Source: Variovorax ginsengisoli
GTDB taxonomy: Bacteria; Pseudomonadota; Gammaproteobacteria; Burkholderiales; Burkholderiaceae_C
Assembly (NCBI RefSeq): GCF_030486595.1
Contig: NZ_JAUJZH010000003.1
Coordinates: 124,001-188,000 of the forward strand
Length of the DNA: 64,000 nucleotides
Direction: 5' to 3'
The notes below the pieces were generated by a model. The model searched no databases, had not been told where the DNA came from, and saw only the letters and a list, made by a program, of their open reading frames with translations. Every line of letters begins with the position of its first letter. The first letter of the stretch is position 1. Position numbers and translations under genes: made by a program. Shown here piece after piece: positions 29,820 to 39,688 of this stretch.

Positions 29820-30566
29820 ATGCGCTTCGACGTCATCACTCTCTTCCCCGAGCTGTTCGCGCCCTTCCTCGCGAGCGGCGTGACGCGCCGTGCTTACGAA
29901 TCGAAGCAGGTCGAGGTGGTGCTGTGGAATCCGCGCGACTTCGCCGAGGGCAACTACCGGCGCGTCGACGACCGGCCCTTCGGCGGCGGCCCTGGTATGG
30001 TCATGATGGCCGAGCCGCTGTCGGCCTGCCTCGACGCCGCACTGGCCGCCCGCGGCGCCGCGGCGCCGGTGCTGCTGTTCTCGCCGATCGGCGAGACCTT
30101 GCGCCATCAGGCGGTCGAGCAATGGGCGGCCGGCGAGGGCGCGGTGCTGGTCTGCGGCCGCTACGAGGGCATCGACCAGCGCTTCATCGACGCCCGCGTC
30201 ACGCACCAGCTGAGCCTGGGCGACTTCGTTCTCTCCGGCGGCGAGATCCCGGCCATGGCGCTGCTCGATGCGGTCGCGCGGCTGCAGCCCGGCGTGCTCG
30301 GCGACCAGGCCAGCCACGTGCAGGACAGCTTCAATCCGGCGCTCGACGGCCTGCTCGACTGCCCTCACTACACCCGCCCCGAGCAATGGCGGGGCGAGGG
30401 CGTGCCGGCGCCGCTGATGTCGGGACACCACGTCCAGATCGAGCGCTGGCGCCGCGACCAGCGGCTCGCCATCACCCGCGACAAGCGTCCCGATCTGATC
30501 GACGCGGCGAGGGTCGCCGGACGCCTCAGCGCGATCGACGAGAAGACGCTCAAAAAAAAGCTATAA
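29820..30566 (+). CDS. trmD: tRNA (guanine-N1)-methyltransferase
   Basis: A 248-residue SPOUT-class methyltransferase making m1G37 in tRNA. It begins [16 protein letters not shown] and has the knot motifs [27 protein letters not shown] and [14 protein letters not shown]. The C-terminal helical domain ends in a lysine run. It is the third gene of the rpsP operon. A TATAAT hexamer overlaps its stop codon and might be part of an internal rplS promoter, though no -35 box is clear. Confidence 0.97.
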   Translation: MRFDVITLFPELFAPFLASGVTRRAYESKQVEVVLWNPRDFAEGNYRRVDDRPFGGGPGMVMMAEPLSACLDAALAARGAAAPVLLFSPIGETLRHQAVEQWAAGEGAVLVCGRYEGIDQRFIDARVTHQLSLGDFVLSGGEIPAMALLDAVARLQPGVLGDQASHVQDSFNPALDGLLDCPHYTRPEQWRGEGVPAPLMSGHHVQIERWRRDQRLAITRDKRPDLIDAARVAGRLSAIDEKTLKKKL

Positions 30567-30685
30567 TCGCCGGCTCCCCGATCCTCTGGCCGGCCGCGCC
30601 GGGTTCAGTGAAGCGACCCAAGGGTCACTCCAACGAACCCACAGCGCCTTTTGTGTAGCGCGGACAAGATCGAATCCAGGACATC

Positions 30686-31069
30686 ATGAACCTCATCCAG
30701 ACCCTCGAGCAGGAAGAAATCGCCCGGCTCAACAAGCAGATTCCCGATTTCATGCCCGGTGACACGGTCATCGTCAGCGTGAACGTCGTCGAAGGCTCGC
30801 GCAAGCGCCTGCAAGCCTACGAAGGCGTCGTGATCGCCAAGCGCAACCGCGGCCTCAACAGCGGCTTCATCGTGCGCAAGATCTCCAGCGGCGAAGGCGT
30901 GGAACGCACCTTCCAGACCTACAGCCCGCTGATCGCCAAGATCGAAGTCAAGCGCCGCGGCGACGTCCGCCGCGCCAAGCTGTACTACCTGCGCGAGCGC
31001 AGCGGCCGTTCGGCACGCATCAAGGAAAAGCTGCCGGGCAAGGCTCCGTCCGCTGCGGCCGCTCAGTAA
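30686..31069 (+). CDS. rplS: 50S ribosomal protein L19
   Basis: A 127-residue protein at the 30S-50S interface. It has the L19 signatures [38 protein letters not shown] and [19 protein letters not shown]. It is the last gene of the rpsP-rimM-trmD-rplS operon and ends before a clear terminator. The 119-base gap from trmD is longer than expected inside such an operon and contains only short GC-rich inverted repeats. Confidence 0.97.
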   Translation: MNLIQTLEQEEIARLNKQIPDFMPGDTVIVSVNVVEGSRKRLQAYEGVVIAKRNRGLNSGFIVRKISSGEGVERTFQTYSPLIAKIEVKRRGDVRRAKLYYLRERSGRSARIKEKLPGKAPSAAAAQ

Positions 31070-31094
31070 GCAGAGAGCGCCCCTTGCCGTGCAG

Positions 31095-31120
31095 AAAGCC
31101 GCCGTCCGAGGCGGCTTTTT
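31095..31120 (+). terminator. Rho-independent terminator of the rpsP operon
   Basis: AAAGCCGCC pairs with GGCGGCTTT around the loop GTCCGA, followed by a T run to 31120. It lies 26 bases after the rplS stop. Confidence 0.93.
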
Positions 31121-31220
31121 GCATTGGCGCCGCGTGCGGGCGGGCGGTTCGTGATTTAGTTGTGTGCCCTTGGTCGTCGCGCCAGGGCCTTTTGCGTTTA
31201 ATTTGTAGAGATCCATTTTT

Positions 31221-31958
31221 TTGACCACCTCACCGCCGGCCATGCGCGCCTCCCCCGTCGAAGTCATCAACGCCGTCGTCCCGACGGCCTTGCAGTCCTT
31301 CGATCCGCGCGAGGTGCCACCGATCGGTGTCGACAGCGGCCTGCCCGCTGTCGATCCGGCGCAGCTCGGGGCCCGGGCCTTGCGCGCGCGCTTCGCCACG
31401 CCGCCGGCCTGGACGCCCGAGGTGCGGCGCGAGCCGCGCATGTTCGACCGCGCGCCGGCGCAGGCCGCGGTGCTGGTGCCGATCGTGATGCGGGAGCAGC
31501 CGACGGTGCTGCTGACCGAGCGCAGCTCGCACCTCAAGAATCACTCGGGGCAGGTCGCCTTCCCCGGCGGTCGGGTCGACCCCGAGGACGCCAACATCGC
31601 CGCCGCTGCGTTGCGCGAGGCCTGGGAGGAAGTCGGCCTGTCGGCGGACTACATCGAGATTCTCGGCAGCCTCCCGACCTACACCACGGTCACCTCGTTC
31701 ATCGTCACGCCGGTGGTGGCCCTGGTGCGTCCGGGCTTCGAACTGAACCTCAATCCCTACGAGGTCGAAGAGGCCTTCGAGGTGCCGTTCGCCTTCCTGA
31801 TGGATCCCGCCAACCATCGCCGCCATGCCATGGTCGGCGCGGACGCGACCGCGCGCGAGTGGCTGTCGATGCCCTACCAGGATGGCCCGCACGAGCGCTT
31901 CGTCTGGGGCGCGACCGCCGGCATGCTGCGCAACCTCTACCGCTTCCTCAGCGCTTGA
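31221..31958 (+). CDS. CoA pyrophosphatase-like Nudix hydrolase
   Basis: A 245-residue Nudix protein of the CoA-pyrophosphatase branch. The Nudix box runs from GGRVDPEDANIAAAALREAW into EEVGL, preceded by LTERSSHLKNHSGQVAFPGG, the CoA-specific signature that hydrolyses CoA to phosphopantetheine and 3',5'-ADP. An N-terminal extension of about 80 residues is not part of the catalytic fold. The start is uncertain: TTG at 31221 or ATG at 31242, neither with a convincing ribosome site. It is followed by the CobD-like gene. Confidence 0.9.
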   Translation: MTTSPPAMRASPVEVINAVVPTALQSFDPREVPPIGVDSGLPAVDPAQLGARALRARFATPPAWTPEVRREPRMFDRAPAQAAVLVPIVMREQPTVLLTERSSHLKNHSGQVAFPGGRVDPEDANIAAAALREAWEEVGLSADYIEILGSLPTYTTVTSFIVTPVVALVRPGFELNLNPYEVEEAFEVPFAFLMDPANHRRHAMVGADATAREWLSMPYQDGPHERFVWGATAGMLRNLYRFLSA

Positions 31959-32011
31959 CGGCGGACGCGGGGGCGTCCGAACCAGCCCTGGGCAGTCGCT
32001 ATCATCGAGCA

Positions 32012-33009
32012 ATGAGCTTCTTTGCGATCCTCTGCGCATTGCTGATCGAGCAGGTGCGCCCGCTGGCGTACCACAACCCCGTCTACGGCGGCGTGCTGGC
32101 GTGGACGCGCTGGACCAGCCGCAATTTCGATGCCGGCAAGCCGCACCACGGCTGGGTGGCGTGGTCGCTCGCGGTGGGCGTGCCGACCTTGCTGGCGCTG
32201 GCGGTCCACTGGGCGCTGATCCTTACGCTGGGGCTGCCCTTCGCGGTCCTGTGGAGCATCGCGCTGCTCTATGTCACGCTGGGCTTTCGCCAGTTCAGCC
32301 ACCATTTCACCGGCATCCGCGATGCCCTCGATGAAGGCGACGAGCCGCTGGCCCGGTCGCTGCTGGCCCACTGGCAGCAGGTCGATGCGGCCAACCTGCC
32401 GCGCAGCGAGATCGTGCGCCATGTGATCGAGCACTCGGTGATCGCGGCGCATCGGCACGTGTTCGGCGTGCTGGCGTGGTTCTCGATCCTCGCGGCGATC
32501 GGGCTCGGTCCGGCCGGCGCGGTCTTCTATCGGATGAGCGAGTTTGTCTCGCGCTACTGGGCCCACAAGAACGGCGCCTCGATGCAGCCGTCCAGCATCT
32601 GGGTCCAGCAGGCCGCGGCGCGCGCCTGGGGCGTCATCGACTGGTTGCCGGCGCGGATCACGGCGCTGGGCTTCGCGGTGGTCGGCAGCTTCGAGGAGGC
32701 GATCGACTGCTGGCGCAACGACGCCCGCCGCTTCCCGAACGGCAACGACGGCGTGATCCTCGCGGCCACCTCCGGCGCAGTCAACGTGAGCCTCGGCGGC
32801 GGCACGCTGAGCACGGTGCCGGTCAACGATCCGCTGTCGCGCGCCCAGGCCGGGGAGTCGTTCGCCGGGGGCGCCTTGCCCGATGGCGGCAGCACACCCG
32901 GGCGCGAGCCCGAGCCCGGCCACCTGCGCAGCGTCGTCGGCCTGGTCTGGCGTTCGGTCGTGATGTGGATGGTGCTGCTGGCGCTGCTGACGCTCGCCCG
33001 CCTGCTCGG

Positions 33010-33013
<4 letters not shown>
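32012..33013 (+). CDS. CobD/CbiB-family membrane protein
   Basis: A 333-residue membrane protein that begins [20 protein letters not shown] and has about four or five hydrophobic segments. The C-terminal half shows [20 protein letters not shown] and [20 protein letters not shown], which match the CobD/CbiB family of cobinamide-phosphate synthases. No other cobalamin genes are near, so it may be the AmpE/CobD-like paralogue of Burkholderiales with an unassigned role. Its stop overlaps the hisC start by four bases. Confidence 0.82.
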
Positions 33014-34094
<1,081 letters not shown>

Positions 34095-34101
<7 letters not shown>

Positions 34102-35036
34102 CGGGTCTGGCTCAGCTCCGCGAACAGCTCGCCGTAGATGCGGTAGCGCGAGGCGCTGATCGTCCCGGCCTGCGTCGCCGACTCGACCTGCGCGATGACG
34201 CCGCAGCCCGGCTCGTGCAGGTGGCTGCAGTTGTAGAACTTGCAGGCCGTGGCTTCCTGGGCGATGTCGGGCATCAGGTGCGCCAGCTGCATCGGCTCGA
34301 TATGGTGCAGCCCGAATTCCTGGAAGCCCGGCGAGTCGATCAGCGCGGTCGAGCGCTCGGCGTCGACCCAGTACCAGGTGGTGCTGGTGGTGGTGTGCTT
34401 GCCCGAGTTCAGTGCTTGGGAGATTTCGCCGGTCAGCGCGCTGGCGCCGGGCACCAGCAGGTTGATCAACGTGCTCTTGCCGGCGCCCGAGGGGCCCAGC
34501 ACCAGGGTCACCTTGCCCGCCAGCAGTTCGGTCAATTCGCCATGGCCGGCGCCGCCGTCGGCCCTGAGCGACATCGGCAGCACGCGATAGCCCATGCGGC
34601 GGTAGGGCTCCAGCCGCTTCGAGGCGCGCTCGAAGGGCACGGCCAGGTCGCTCTTGTTCAGCGCGATGACCGGCGTGATGCGCTCGGCGCCGGCTGCGAT
34701 CAGGGCGCGGGTCAGCTGGGTTTCCGAGAACTCGGGCTCGGCCGCGATCAGGATCAGCACCTGGTCGAGGTTGGCCGCGAAGGACTTGGTGCGGATCTCG
34801 TCCTGGCGATAGAACAGGTTCTTGCGCGGCAGCACGCGCTCGATCGTGCCCTCGTCCTCGCTGGCCTGCCATTGCACGCGGTCGCCGACCAGGGCCTGGC
34901 TTTTCTTGCCGCGCGGATGGCAGATCAGGCGCGTGCCGTCGGGGGTCTCGACCATGCAATGGCGGCCATGGCTGGCGACCACCAGGCCGTCGTGGAGGGC
35001 AGCGCCGGTGTTGCCGCCGCGCTGCTGCTTAGCCAA
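34095..35036 (-). CDS. rsgA: Ribosome small-subunit-dependent GTPase RsgA
   Basis: A 313-residue circularly permuted GTPase for late 30S assembly. An OB-fold precedes the G domain, whose motifs appear in permuted order: NKSD (127-130), GPSGAGKS (181-188) and DSPG (234-237). The zinc knuckle has Cys265, Cys270, His272 and Cys278. No in-frame ATG fits; a TTG at 35036 is preceded by GGAAAG at proper distance and was chosen. It lies between hisC (convergent) and phhB on the same strand. Confidence 0.93.
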
Positions 35037-35056
35037 GGGTGCTTTCCATTCGGAGA

Positions 35057-35392
35057 TCAGGCGAGCAGGGCATCGGCCAGGCCCGCGCACTCGAAGTCGG
35101 TCGCCGAGAGGCCGCCGACGTCGTGCGTGTTGAATCGCACCACACAGCGGTTGTAGTGCACCGAGAGGTCGGGATGGTGGTCGTGCCGGTGCGCCACCAG
35201 GGCCAGCGCGTTGACGAAGGCGATGGTCTCGAAGTAGTTGGCGAAGGAGAAGCTCTTCTCGATCGCGACGTCCTTGCCGTCGCCCGTGAGCTTCCAGCCC
35301 TCGAGCCGCGCCAGCGAGGCGACGATCTCGGTGGCGCTCAGCGCGCGGCGCGCCTGGGTCTTCCAGTCCTTGGTTTTCAGCATGCTGCTCAT
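35057..35392 (-). CDS. phhB: 4a-hydroxytetrahydrobiopterin dehydratase (pterin carbinolamine dehydratase)
   Basis: A 111-residue PCD/DCoH-fold protein. It carries LEGWKLTGDGKDVAIEKSF and the active-site motif AHRHDHHPDLSVHYNRC with the paired histidines. The enzyme regenerates quinonoid dihydropterin after aromatic amino-acid hydroxylation; no phenylalanine hydroxylase is in the window, and some bacterial homologues serve other pterin roles. It sits 14 bases after the M48 protease gene and 20 before rsgA, suggesting one transcript. Confidence 0.92.
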   Translation of the reverse strand: MSSMLKTKDWKTQARRALSATEIVASLARLEGWKLTGDGKDVAIEKSFSFANYFETIAFVNALALVAHRHDHHPDLSVHYNRCVVRFNTHDVGGLSATDFECAGLADALLA

Positions 35393-35406
35393 GGTCGGCT
35401 TTCGGT

Positions 35407-36678
35407 TCAGGCAGCGGCCATGCGCGCGAGGCGCTCGGAGGCTGGCGGATGCGAGTAGTAGAACTTCACGAACAGCGGGTCGGGCGTCAAGGTCGACGCG
35501 TTGTCCTGGTAGAGCTTGAGCAGGGCCGCCGACAGGTCGGCGCCGCTGGTCTGTGCGATGGCATAGGCGTCGGCCTCGAACTCGTGCTTGCGTGACACCA
35601 GCACCGGCAGCGGCGCCACGAAGAAGCCGAACACCGGCATCGCGAGCATGAACAGCAGGATCGCCAGCGCGTCGTTGGGCGCCATCAGGTTGGGCTGCAC
35701 CCCCAGGCCGGTGTAGAACCAGCTGTGGGCCGACAGCCAGCCGAGCAAGGCGAAGCCGGCCAGGCTCAGGGCGAACATCGCGACCATGCGCTTCATCACG
35801 TGCTTGTGGCGGAAGTGCCCCAGTTCGTGCGCGAGCACGGCCTCGACCTCGCCGGCACTGAGCTGGCGCAGCAGCGTGTCGTAGAAGACCACCCGCTTGC
35901 TGGCGCCGAAGCCGGTGAAGTAGGCATTGGCGTGGGCGCTGCGGGTGCTGCCGTCCATCACGAACAGGCCCTTGGCCGCGAAGCCGCAGCGCTGCATCAG
36001 TGCGTTGACGCGCTCCTTCAAGGCGAGGTCGTCGAGCGGCTTGAACTTGTTGAAGATCGGCGCGATGAAGGTCGGATAGACCAGCATCAGCAGCAGGTTG
36101 AAGCCCATCCACGCGGCCCAGGCCCACAGCCACCACAGCTTGCCGGCGGCGCCCATGAGCCAGAGGATCAGCGCCGCGATCGGCAGGCCGATCAGCGCCC
36201 CGAGCAGCACGCCCTTGACCGCGTCCGTGAGCCACAGGCGCCAGGTCATCTTGTTGAATCCGAAGCGCTCCTCGAGCCTGAAGGTCTGCCACAGCGTGAA
36301 GGGCAGTTCGGCCAGGCCGCCGATCAGCGCGAAGGCGGCCAGCAGTGCCAGCTGCTGCCACATGCCGCCGCCCAGAAGGTCGAGCAGCAGGCGGTTCAGC
36401 AGGTCGAGCCCGCCGAACAGGGTCCAGGCCAGCAGCACGGCCGCGCCCCAGGCCAGTTCGAGCAGGCCGAAGCGGGTCTTGGCGACCGTGTAGTCGGCGG
36501 CCTTCTGGTGGGCGTCGAGCGTGATGGCTTGCCGGAAGGCGGCGGGCACCGCACCGCGGTGGCGGGCGACGTGTCGCACCTGGCGGCTGGCGAGCCAGAA
36601 CTTCACGACCAGGCCCGCGACCAGCGCGAGCGCGAAGGCCATCGTGAGGATGAGGGAGGCGGGCAGGGGGGTGGGCAT
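35407..36678 (-). CDS. M48-family (Ste24/CAAX protease-like) membrane metallopeptidase
   Basis: A 423-residue integral membrane protease. The zinc site HELGH is at residues 284-288, and the third ligand is Glu368 in HEFEADAYA. There are about six to seven hydrophobic segments, and FNKFKPLDDLALKERV and FVMDGSTRSAHANAYFTG match the Ste24/HtpX-like CAAX peptidase branch. Bacterial members degrade misfolded membrane proteins or unknown substrates, as prenylated CAAX proteins are absent. It is divergent from orn and leads a unit with phhB and rsgA. Confidence 0.92.
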   Translation of the reverse strand: MPTPLPASLILTMAFALALVAGLVVKFWLASRQVRHVARHRGAVPAAFRQAITLDAHQKAADYTVAKTRFGLLELAWGAAVLLAWTLFGGLDLLNRLLLDLLGGGMWQQLALLAAFALIGGLAELPFTLWQTFRLEERFGFNKMTWRLWLTDAVKGVLLGALIGLPIAALILWLMGAAGKLWWLWAWAAWMGFNLLLMLVYPTFIAPIFNKFKPLDDLALKERVNALMQRCGFAAKGLFVMDGSTRSAHANAYFTGFGASKRVVFYDTLLRQLSAGEVEAVLAHELGHFRHKHVMKRMVAMFALSLAGFALLGWLSAHSWFYTGLGVQPNLMAPNDALAILLFMLAMPVFGFFVAPLPVLVSRKHEFEADAYAIAQTSGADLSAALLKLYQDNASTLTPDPLFVKFYYSHPPASERLARMAAA

Positions 36679-36795
36679 GGCGGTCGAGTTTAGCCCCCCG
36701 CCTGCCGGGCCTCCAGCCGGGCGGGCCGGTCGGCCTGCTGGCAGCAGGGGCGTCCGGCGCGCGGGCGGCGCCGGGGCATCGACGACAATCGCCCG

Positions 36796-37383
36796 ATGCC
36801 CGAAACCACCGAACCGACCGCCCCCGCCACACTCAAGAAGAGCGACCAGAACCTCGTCTGGCTCGATTGCGAGATGAGCGGCCTGGACCCCGAGAAAGAG
36901 CGCCTGCTGGAAATCGCGGTGGTCGTCACCGGACCCGACCTGACGCCGCGGGTCGAGGGGCCGGTGCTGGTGATCCACCAGAGCGACGAACTGCTCGACG
37001 CCATGGACGCCTGGAACAAGGGCACGCACGGCCGCAGCGGCCTGATCGACAAGGTCAAGGCCTCGACGCTGGACGAGGCGGCGGCCGAAAAAGAGCTGAT
37101 GCATTTCATCTCGCGCTACATCCCCAAGAGCGGCTCTCCGATGTGCGGCAACACGATCGGCCAGGACCGGCGCTTCCTGGTCAAGTACATGCCCAAGCTG
37201 GAGGCCTATTTCCACTACCGCAACCTCGACGTCAGCACGTTGAAGGAGCTGGCCAAGCGCTGGAAGCCCGCGGCCTACAACGGCTTCAAGAAGCAGCAGG
37301 CCCATACGGCGCTGGCCGATGTGCACGAGTCGATCGACGAACTGGCGCACTACCGGGAGACTTTTCTGAGGCTTGTGGACTAA
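36796..37383 (+). CDS. orn: Oligoribonuclease
   Basis: A 195-residue DEDDh 3'-5' exonuclease that clears short RNA oligomers such as pGpG. Metal ligands are Asp24 and Glu26 in [10 protein letters not shown], with [18 protein letters not shown] and the final [20 protein letters not shown] motif. It has a slightly longer N-terminus than the E. coli protein. It is divergent from the M48 gene, a neighbourhood common in Burkholderiales. Confidence 0.96.
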   Translation: MPETTEPTAPATLKKSDQNLVWLDCEMSGLDPEKERLLEIAVVVTGPDLTPRVEGPVLVIHQSDELLDAMDAWNKGTHGRSGLIDKVKASTLDEAAAEKELMHFISRYIPKSGSPMCGNTIGQDRRFLVKYMPKLEAYFHYRNLDVSTLKELAKRWKPAAYNGFKKQQAHTALADVHESIDELAHYRETFLRLVD

Positions 37384-37425
37384 GGATTAGGTGAAAACCC
37401 GAGTTCATGCGATAATTGCGGGCTT

Positions 37426-37445
37426 CGCTGAAAGAGCTTTCAGCG
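37426..37445. promoter_or_regulatory. Perfect palindrome in the rhlE leader
   Basis: CGCTGAAAGAGCTTTCAGCG is a perfect 20-base palindrome about ten bases after a GATAAT (37411-37416) that may be a -10 box. In RNA it would form a stem at the start of a roughly 200-nucleotide leader. The same CGCTGAAAG / CTTTCAGCG arms occur in the rpsP leader. Confidence 0.5.
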
Positions 37446-37488
37446 TTTTCTTGCATCTCCCTATCTTGCACATCGCGCCCGAGCCACT

Positions 37489-37519
37489 GAGTGACTGAGT
37501 CATTCGAGTGACTGAATCA
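37489..37519 (+). repeat. Tandem 14-bp repeats in the rhlE leader
   Basis: GAGTGACTGAGTCA (37489-37502) and GAGTGACTGAATCA (37506-37519) repeat with a 17-base period and one mismatch. Each contains an inverted core, TGACT-G-AGTCA in the first copy. They could be protein- or RNA-binding sites in the leader; I do not recognise the factor. Confidence 0.5.
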
Positions 37520-37630
37520 CGGGCCGCAGCCCCGACGAGAGTCGACGGCTGAACGTCGTTGGATGGTTGATGTTTTTCACCACCCGACGGGGCGCCGCCT
37601 ACGGCAGCGCTCGCGTTTGAGATTGAATAA

Positions 37631-39514
37631 ATGACCGACGCTTTTGAAGCGCAGGGCGAGTTCGCGCCTGTGCAATCCGATGATTTCGCTGTTTCCCCTG
37701 TGGTCAGCGAGTCGCTTTCCGTTGCCGCCGAAGTGCCCGAGCTCGAGGCGCTCGACGCAGTCGAGACCGCCGCCGAACCCAAGCTGCCGAATGGCTTCGT
37801 CAAGCTGGGCCTGGCGCCCGAGCTGATCGCCGCGGTCGAAGACCTGGGCTTCACCCAGCCGACCACCGTGCAGGAGCAGGTGATCCCGCGCGCCATGACC
37901 GCCAGCGGCGGTGCCGACGGCGCCACCCGCTTCGTCGACCTGATGGTGTCGAGCCAGACCGGCAGCGGCAAGACCGCGGCCTTCCTGCTGCCAGTGCTGC
38001 ACACGCTGCTGCAGCGCCAGGCCGAAGCCGAAGCCGCCAGCAAGGCCGAGTTCCAGCGCCTGGCCGCCGAAGCCGCCGCTCGCGGCGAAGCACCGCCCAA
38101 GAAGCCGAAGCGCAAGGACCCGACCAACTCGCGTCACTTCAAGGCCGCCACGCCCGGCGCCCTGATCCTCTGCCCGACGCGCGAACTCGCCCAGCAGGTG
38201 GCACATGACGCCATCGACCTGGTCAAGCATTGCCGCGGCCTGCGCATCGCCAACGTGGTGGGCGGCATGCCCTACCAGTTGCAGATCGCCAAGCTGCAGA
38301 ACGCCGACCTCGTGGTCGCCACGCCCGGCCGCCTGCTCGACCTGCAGCGCTCGATGCAGATCAAGCTCGACCAGGTCAAGTTCCTGGTGGTCGACGAAGC
38401 CGACCGCATGCTCGACCTCGGCTTCTCGGACGACCTGGCCGAAGTCAACCAGCTGACCATCGAACGCCAGCAGACCATGATGTTTAGCGCCACCTTCGCG
38501 CCGCGCATCCAGCAGCTGGCCCAGCGCGTGATGCGCGAGCCGCAGCGGGTCACCATCGACAGCCCGCAGGAAAAGCACGCCAACATCAAGCAGAGCCTGT
38601 TCTGGGCCGACAACATGCAGCACAAGCGCAAGCTGCTCGACCACTGGCTGCGCGACACGACCATCAACCAGGCGATCGTGTTCGCCAGCACGCAAGTCGA
38701 ATGCGACGGCCTCGCCAACGACCTGCAGCAAGACGGCTTCAGCGCCGTGGCGCTGCACGGTGCCCTGAGCCAGGGCCTGCGCAACCGCCGCCTGATGGCG
38801 CTGCGCCAGGGCCAGGTGCAGATCCTGGTGGCGACCGACGTGGCCGCGCGCGGCATCGACGTGCCGACCATCACGCACGTCTTCAACTACGGCCTGCCGA
38901 TGAAGGCCGAGGACTACACCCACCGCATCGGCCGCACCGGCCGTGCCGGCCGCGACGGCCTGGCGATCACCTTCGCCGAGCAGCGTGACCGCCGCCGGAT
39001 CTTCGACATCGAGGGCTACACGCGCCAGCAGTTCAAGTCCGAAGTCATCCCCGGCCTCGAGCCGCAGCAGCGTGCGCCGCAATCGCGTGCGCCGCAGGGC
39101 GACTTCCGCGGCCGCGACAGCCGTGACAGCCATTCGCGCGACCGCAAGTTCGGCGGCGGCGGTGGTGGCCATCGTGGCGGCAATGGCGGTGGTTTCGGTG
39201 GCGGCGGCAGCAACTATGCCGGTGCCAGCGGCTTCAACGACCGCAATGCACGGGGCCCGGGCGCCGGTGCGCCGCGCGGCTTCCAGAATGCGGGCAATGC
39301 CGGTTTCGGCGGTGGCCGCGATGAAGGCGGCGGCGGCTACGGCCGCAAGCCGGGCTGGGGCGACAGCGCTCCGCGCGGCGGTGGCTTCGGTGGTGGTGGC
39401 GGCGCCGGTCGCGGCGAGGGCTTCGCGCCGCGCGGCCATGCTGGTGGCGGTGGCGGCAAGGTGTTCGTGCCGCGCGATGCGCAGAAGCCGCGCGGGTTCA
39501 AGCCGACGCGTTGA
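37631..39514 (+). CDS. rhlE: DEAD-box RNA helicase, RhlE-like
   Basis: A 627-residue helicase. The Q-motif region is FVKLGLAPELIAAV..GFTQPTTVQ, Walker A is TGSGKT (110-115), the DEAD box is VDEAD (254-258), and HRIGRTGRAGR closes the core. A charged insertion of about 45 residues (roughly 128-172), rich in Ala, Glu and Lys, interrupts the first RecA domain. The last 145 residues are an RGG/glycine-rich tail, likely RNA-binding and disordered. The 247-base upstream region suggests control through a long leader, as in other cold-related helicases. A terminator follows at 39559. Confidence 0.9.
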   Translation: MTDAFEAQGEFAPVQSDDFAVSPVVSESLSVAAEVPELEALDAVETAAEPKLPNGFVKLGLAPELIAAVEDLGFTQPTTVQEQVIPRAMTASGGADGATRFVDLMVSSQTGSGKTAAFLLPVLHTLLQRQAEAEAASKAEFQRLAAEAAARGEAPPKKPKRKDPTNSRHFKAATPGALILCPTRELAQQVAHDAIDLVKHCRGLRIANVVGGMPYQLQIAKLQNADLVVATPGRLLDLQRSMQIKLDQVKFLVVDEADRMLDLGFSDDLAEVNQLTIERQQTMMFSATFAPRIQQLAQRVMREPQRVTIDSPQEKHANIKQSLFWADNMQHKRKLLDHWLRDTTINQAIVFASTQVECDGLANDLQQDGFSAVALHGALSQGLRNRRLMALRQGQVQILVATDVAARGIDVPTITHVFNYGLPMKAEDYTHRIGRTGRAGRDGLAITFAEQRDRRRIFDIEGYTRQQFKSEVIPGLEPQQRAPQSRAPQGDFRGRDSRDSHSRDRKFGGGGGGHRGGNGGGFGGGGSNYAGASGFNDRNARGPGAGAPRGFQNAGNAGFGGGRDEGGGGYGRKPGWGDSAPRGGGFGGGGGAGRGEGFAPRGHAGGGGGKVFVPRDAQKPRGFKPTR

Positions 39515-39558
39515 GGGACGTGCCGAGCGGCGCTGGTCGCTGCTCGCTGCCATGAAGG

Positions 39559-39583
39559 AAGCCCGCCTTGTGCGGGCTTTTTT
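39559..39583 (+). terminator. Rho-independent terminator after rhlE
   Basis: AAGCCCGC pairs with GCGGGCTT across a five-base loop, followed by a T run to 39583. Confidence 0.92.
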
Positions 39584-39627
39584 GCGTCTGCTCGTCCCGC
39601 ATCCGATCAGTTGGGGATCGAAGGCAT

Positions 39628-39684
39628 CTGATCAGTTGAGGACAGAGCAAAAACTGCTGCGCAGTTTGTTGGTCTGTCCCGCAA
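39628..39684. repeat. 57-bp palindromic repeat, copy A
   Basis: This block is the reverse complement, with about four to five mismatches in 57 bases, of 54745-54801. It forms a double stem: GGACAGA (39640-39646) with TCTGTCC (39673-39679), and inside it AAACTGC (39651-39657) with GCAGTTT (39661-39667). GATCAGTTGAGGA at 39630 is also preceded by GATCAGTTGGGGA at 39605. It ends four bases from the garD stop. Confidence 0.85.
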
Positions 39685-39688
39685 GGCC

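Noticed and set aside
39150..39500. Repetitive GGC/GGT-rich stretch that looks like a tandem-repeat array.
   Set aside because: It is the in-frame glycine-rich RGG tail of the RhlE-like helicase; units are irregular and there are no spacers.
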